DNA of 18,591 nt. Origin: CAYWMQ01 sp964459635 (lineage in GTDB: Bacteria; Patescibacteriota; Minisyncoccia; Phycocordibacterales; UBA12088). The notes beneath the pieces are model-generated. The model worked only from the letters and a program-made list of their open reading frames with translations. It did not search any database and had not been told where the DNA came from. Where the stretch lies: positions 1 through 18,591 of the forward strand of contig CAYWMQ010000014.1 of the NCBI GenBank assembly GCA_964459635.1. The letters run 5' to 3'. This document shows positions 15,808 to 18,591 of this stretch, in pieces. Every line of letters begins with the position of its first letter. Positions within the stretch are counted from its first letter, which is position 1. A program made the translations under genes and the position numbers.

Positions 15808-16242
15808 ATGAGTCAGATACATATAAAAATAACCGTTGCTGTTTTTCTTGTTGTAACCACAATCATAGGTATGTTATTGGTATTTCCCCAGTTCGTCGGC
15901 CTGTGCCCACAGCTGCACGAGCTCCCTAACGGGAAAGCTATTTGTATCACAGGCACCGATGCCGTAGGGGCGTTATTGGCAGTTATCTCCCTCTCCCTCC
16001 TCCTCTCCCTTCTCCCGCTTCTTTTTACGCGTGAAAGCATCTACCGTGCATATCGTACGTTTGCGCTGTGGTACTGGATTATTGTGCTAGGCCTCATCCT
16101 CCTCGCGCCTAGAGACAGCGGACACGACTACGTGCCCATGGGCGCCACCCGTGAAGAAACCGCGCTCGTGTTCTCCATTTTGTTCGTACTCATCTCTTGG
16201 GCGATAGCGCTGGTGCGCTATATGCGGTTGCGTAAGAAGTAG
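15808..16242 (+). CDS. Four-segment membrane protein with extracytoplasmic Cys pair
   Basis: A 144-aa protein with about four membrane segments (about 5-28, 50-72, 86-102 and 118-136) and a basic end (RLRKK). After the first segment comes a loop with C-x14-C (LCPQ...AIC), the same layout as the small proteins at 16728, 17130 and 18406. I do not recognise the family. ATG 15808 is chosen because MSQIHIK leads straight into the first segment; TAATAA (15786-15791), with TTGAGT 16 nt upstream of it, could give a start near 15798. It follows the big secreted gene by 50 nt and is followed, right after its stop, by an orphan fragment of that gene's C-terminal module. An immunity or accessory role is conceivable but unproven. 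Confidence 0.75.
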   Translation: MSQIHIKITVAVFLVVTTIIGMLLVFPQFVGLCPQLHELPNGKAICITGTDAVGALLAVISLSLLLSLLPLLFTRESIYRAYRTFALWYWIIVLGLILLAPRDSGHDYVPMGATREETALVFSILFVLISWAIALVRYMRLRKK

Positions 16243-16718
16243 TAGACGGCTTAAGAAGTATAGGCACCGCGACCGGCACGTTAGAACTTCAGTTTGAGGA
16301 GTACGAGGATAATGCGCTTGTGAAAGGACGGACACACTCGAATATCCCAGTCGCCAGCGGACTCAGCGCAACATTCACGCTCACCAACGTTCAGGATATC
16401 GGCGTGATTGCGGTAGACACCGACGGTAATGGCACTTCAGACCTCACTCTTGCGCCAGAATCGCCGTACGAGGTCGCACAAGAGCTCAAGCGGTATGTGG
16501 CTAATCTAAACGTCCCTATCCTCCCGAAACTACTACTCATCGAGGTGGGCCACATTGAAGACAACCTTTCGAAGGGTAAGACAAAACAAGCACTGAAAGC
16601 TGTACGTTCCATGCAGGTCAGTGTGGGCATTGGGGAGCGTTTCCGCATACTCACGCCGGAGCAGCGGAGCGTCATAAATGCTTATTTGGCACGCATTGCA
16701 GGTTTACTTATTAATTAG
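16243..16718 (+). pseudogene. Orphan 5'-truncated C-terminal module of the large surface protein (fragment 1)
   Basis: Directly after the stop of the preceding membrane gene, an open frame reads VVDGLRSIGT, then 'LELQFEEYEDNALVKGR', 'ATFTLTNV', 'VDTDGNGTSDLTLAPES' and a helical tail ending 'YLARIAGLLIN'. This is homologous, at low identity, to the end of the big protein (DGLAKGTFTLKLQEQ..., then DIDGNGTTDFTLS and the helical tail). No ATG is present near its beginning and no signal peptide precedes it. A GTG at 16320 opens the last 132 codons but lies in mid-domain. Best read as a gene remnant or silent cassette, unless translated by reinitiation. Its 3' end contains the promoter of the next gene. 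Confidence 0.7.
16686..16714 (+). promoter_or_regulatory. Promoter of 103-aa membrane protein gene
   Basis: TTGGCA (16686-16691), a 17-nt spacer and TATTAA (16709-16714). Predicted +1 is 16721, giving a 7-nt leader before ATG 16728. The promoter lies inside the end of the upstream gene fragment. Confidence 0.55.
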
Positions 16719-16727
16719 CAAAAAGCC

Positions 16728-17039
16728 ATGAACACTACACACCGTGCATGGTTCGTCGGACGTGGACTTCTATTAGGAATGTTAATTGTGGTTGCCATAT
16801 CGTTAGCGCATGCCGTATATTCGTTTAATGGTACCTGTGGTCTAAACTTGGGTGATTTGGGCAGCTCTGCTCATCCGTGCACGTTCATCGAATTTGTAAG
16901 TAGCAGGAATGGATTATTGCTATTCCTGTATATCTGGCATGCAAGTATGTGGTTATTTGTAACACTTCCCGTACTGTTGATATGCGTCGTGGTGCAGCTT
17001 TATTTTGGCGAACGCCCATCTATAGGCGAAAAGCGGTAA
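16728..17039 (+). CDS. Small membrane protein, FNG-x-CGL family (copy 1)
   Basis: A 103-aa protein. One membrane segment (about 11-32) is followed by FNGTCGL, a loop with C-x13-C, then 'FIEFVSSRNGLLLF' and a long hydrophobic stretch (about 63-94), ending with a charged tail. It is homologous to the next gene's product (FNGRCGL, 'SLAEFLGRADGFLL'), so the two are diverged tandem paralogues. Function unknown. The 7-nt predicted leader has no ribosome-binding site, which supports this ATG as the start. Confidence 0.75.
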   Translation: MNTTHRAWFVGRGLLLGMLIVVAISLAHAVYSFNGTCGLNLGDLGSSAHPCTFIEFVSSRNGLLLFLYIWHASMWLFVTLPVLLICVVVQLYFGERPSIGEKR

Positions 17040-17129
17040 AGGCTTACATGTATTCATCACAGAAGACAAGAGACGCCTCGGCAACTAGATAATACTAATG
17101 CGTACATCCATCTCAATGCGTGATTCCGA

Positions 17130-17501
17130 ATGCTTACGCTAGAACAGAAGACAACTGTTCTGGGGTATTTGGTGAGGTTGGAAAAGTTTTTAGTAGCTAG
17201 CATAGATGTATCGTATGAAAAGAATACTTTTTTGGTCAAGGGTGTAGCGCTCGGTCTGTTACTTTCGGTAGGTATCGCAGCGTTTGTAGTCCTGTGGGAC
17301 TTTAATGGCCGATGTGGATTGGAACCTCTTGGTCATTCGACATCTTGCTCGTTGGCTGAGTTCCTTGGTCGCGCAGATGGGTTTCTCCTGCATATGAAGC
17401 TTCTATTTGGGATGTTTACAGTAGTTATTCCTGTAACCCCGGCGGTTGTAGCTATTACGGTGATTACATTGTATTTGGTGCGTTGGGTAAGGAACAAATA
17501 G
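17130..17501 (+). CDS. Small membrane protein, FNG-x-CGL family (copy 2)
   Basis: A 123-aa protein. An amphipathic N-terminus of about 30 residues (LEQKTTVLGYLVRLEKFLV) precedes a membrane segment (about 36-57), then DFNGRCGL with C-x10-C, 'AEFLGRADGFLLH' and one or two further segments (about 88-119), ending RWVRNK. It is a paralogue of the preceding 103-aa protein with an added N-terminal helix. A TAGATAAT-like -10 region lies near 17086-17093, and a 14-codon ORF (17098-17142) overlaps its start, a possible leader. As at 16242, the stop codon is directly followed by an orphan C-terminal-module fragment. Confidence 0.72.
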   Translation: MLTLEQKTTVLGYLVRLEKFLVASIDVSYEKNTFLVKGVALGLLLSVGIAAFVVLWDFNGRCGLEPLGHSTSCSLAEFLGRADGFLLHMKLLFGMFTVVIPVTPAVVAITVITLYLVRWVRNK

Positions 17502-17684
17502 TATAGCGATGGCAAAAGCATCCAGCCTTCTCCTGGGCTACAAGTCTTACACCAATTTGAGGAGTATGAGGACGGGGCGCTTGTGAAAAAGTGCACACAT
17601 CTAAACGTGCCCATCACGGAAAGACTAGACGCAACATTTGCGCTCACCAACGTCGTAGCTATAGACCTGTATGACGACGAAGGC

Positions 17685-17949
17685 AACCACACCGGACATG
17701 CCGCAAGTTCGACTGCCAATTCTCCCATATATGACGAACAAATTCCCAACAGCTACTACCTTGAATTCGGCGAGGGTAAGTACCTAGGCATGCCGGGTAC
17801 AGAAGCGCATACCGTCAAGCTGGACGGACTGGCAAAAGGAACATTCACTCTTAAACTGCAAGAGCAAGTTGGGGATGTAACGATGAAAGAGGTTGTGTTT
17901 GAAGACATCCCTGTCACCGCTTCGACCACGGGTACGATAATGCTTACCA
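17685..17949 (+). repeat. 265-bp exact direct repeat, copy B
   Basis: Perfect copy of 15122-15386, including third codon positions. The duplication or gene-conversion event must therefore be recent compared with the other homologous parts of this region, which are far diverged. Confidence 0.95.
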
Positions 17950-17956
17950 GCCTCAC

Positions 17957-18304
17957 CACACCAAGACCGCCTACAGCTACACCATATCCGCGACCGACGG
18001 GGCGGGGAACGAGTCGGCGCAGTCTCCGGCACGGTACGCGTACACGAAGTCAGTACCGATGATTGTTTCCGTCACCTCCTCGGCAAGTAATATCGGCGCA
18101 GGCGGCAGTGCCACCATCACCTGGAACGTTTCCGGATACACTTCGTGCACCAGAAGCGGTGGGTGGAGCGGCACCGTGCCCGCCGACGCGCCGTTCTCCG
18201 GCTCGCTTGTTGTCACTCCCGCTGTAACCACCACCACCTACAAGCTCACCTGCACCGCAGGCGGCTCTACGGGCTCAGCAAGCGCCACGGTCGGGGTGTG
18301 GTAA
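17957..18304 (+). pseudogene. Orphan Ig-like surface-protein module ('SCT-x-SGGWSG' type)
   Basis: In the frame of position 17957 the sequence reads a fibronectin-like end (TAYSYTISATDGAGNES) and then one Ig-like domain with 'SATITWNVSGYTSCTRSGGW' and 'TTTYKLTCTAGGS', ending VGVW and a stop. Such modules are common in repetitive extracellular proteins of Patescibacteria (family knowledge). An ATG at 18059 would give an 81-aa protein without a signal peptide. It is more likely the 3' end of a lost gene, joined here to the repeat-module copy. Confidence 0.65.
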
Positions 18305-18369
18305 CGCTGAGGATCGAGTAACGAGCACGATGCCTGGTACCCTTTGCGGCGGTTGTGAACAGGGTGCGA

Positions 18370-18398
18370 TTGGGTACGAGAAACATGCTTGGTAAAAT
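18370..18398 (+). promoter_or_regulatory. Promoter of 44-aa membrane protein gene, leaderless
   Basis: TTGGGT (18370-18375), an exact 17-nt spacer and TAAAAT (18393-18398). Predicted +1 is 18405, one base before ATG 18406. Confidence 0.65.
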
Positions 18399-18405
18399 GT
18401 GGAGT

Positions 18406-18540
18406 ATGAAGAATATAAAAAGAATCGTACTTGTTGTTTCTGGGGTGGTGGGCGTGAGTATTCTTATTATCAACCACATCGGGACGTTTGAGGTTTGTAG
18501 TAACAAATTTACTTGCATTGATCAATTAGTTGCCACGTAA
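18406..18540 (+). CDS. Very small membrane protein with Cys pair (44 aa)
   Basis: A 44-aa product: basic start (MKNIKR), one membrane segment (about 6-23), then 'GTFEVCSNKFTCIDQL' with C-x5-C and an immediate end. The layout (segment, then a Cys pair) matches the first part of the three larger membrane proteins upstream, so it may be a truncated or minimal member. The leaderless promoter directly upstream supports the ATG; earlier in-frame starts (GTG 18355, ATG 18385) would lie before the predicted +1. Function unknown. The last 51 nt of the window hold only a small hairpin (atggct/agccat). Confidence 0.6.
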   Translation: MKNIKRIVLVVSGVVGVSILIINHIGTFEVCSNKFTCIDQLVAT

Positions 18541-18591
18541 CCGCTCACACCCCCCACAAATGGCTCTGTTAAGCCATGCGTGGCGTTCGCA

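Larger units (their letters stand above)
17502..18304 (+). pseudogene. Chimeric orphan fragment: C-terminal module fused out of frame to an Ig-like module (fragment 2)
   Basis: Right after the membrane gene's stop, the frame reads YSDGKSIQPS...QFEEYEDGALVKK...ATFALTNV, matching fragment 1 at the same starting point (DG..SI). It then switches, in frame, to 'VAIDLYDDEGNHTGHAASS', the start of the big protein's repeat module, including 265 nt identical to 15122-15386. After 'GTIMLTSLTT' (about 17960) the frame becomes nonsense. Sense resumes in another frame with 'TAYSYTISATDGAGNESAQ' and an Ig-like domain to 18304. No proper start codon exists (GTG 17583 is mid-domain). This is a recombined and frameshifted remnant, or a silent cassette. 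Confidence 0.7.

Noticed and set aside
16320..16718. GTG-started 132-aa protein
   Set aside because: The homologous frame continues upstream to the previous stop, and GTG is in mid-domain (ALVK). The same GTG recurs at 17583 only because the domain sequence is conserved.

Overview
The window looks like a chromosome segment of a Patescibacteria/CPR bacterium, most likely parcubacterial. This is inferred, not proven. The supporting signs are: a 23S rRNA gene interrupted by introns, one with a LAGLIDADG endonuclease; large modular surface proteins (lamin-tail, PKD, parallel beta-helix, 'SCT-x-SGGWSG' Ig-like modules); a lone VirD4/TraD-like ATPase with a disordered tail; an RsmI lacking the usual C-terminal extension; and many very short or leaderless mRNAs. 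Every supported gene is on the + strand.

Region 1 (1-2790) is the 3' part of an rRNA operon. The 23S gene is in three pieces (1-272, 1091-1150, 1658-~1945). The 60-nt middle exon corresponds to E. coli 2534-2593, so both introns lie in the peptidyl-transferase domain. Intron 1 encodes an I-CreI-like endonuclease. Intron 2, at the classical L2593 site, has no endonuclease. Instead it carries a complete tRNA-Tyr(GTA) gene in a peripheral loop closed by a perfect 14-bp stem. Next come a spacer with a 100-N assembly gap, a proline-like tRNA with about 50 extra nt in its D loop, 5S rRNA, and a strong terminator hairpin.

Region 2 (2791-6626) holds rsmI, a two-gene unit (small membrane protein plus a membrane-anchored DUF4015-type glycoside-hydrolase-like protein), a HAD phosphatase, and a short structured transcript with a 16-codon leader ORF and a 56-aa unknown protein.

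Region 3 (6627-11617) holds the VirD4/TraD-like ATPase, a lamin-tail/PKD surface protein and an NAD-dependent sugar epimerase. Together with the glycoside-hydrolase-like gene, these suggest cell-surface work.

Region 4 (11618-18591) is an accessory surface locus. A 1333-aa secreted protein (beta-helix, LCAT/PGAP1-like lipase, C-terminal repeat and helical tail) is followed by small membrane proteins that share a Cys pair just after the first membrane segment. Two orphan, 5'-truncated copies of the big protein's C-terminal module are interspersed with them. Both copies begin at the same domain position, directly after the stop codon of a membrane-protein gene. One contains a 265-bp exact duplicate of the big gene fused, with a frame change, to an orphan Ig-like module. 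The layout recalls effector/immunity cassette arrays, but no toxin domain is recognisable.

A recurring pattern is a -10 element placed so that transcription should start at, or within about 2 nt of, the start codon (3039, 3784, 6749, 9156, 18406).
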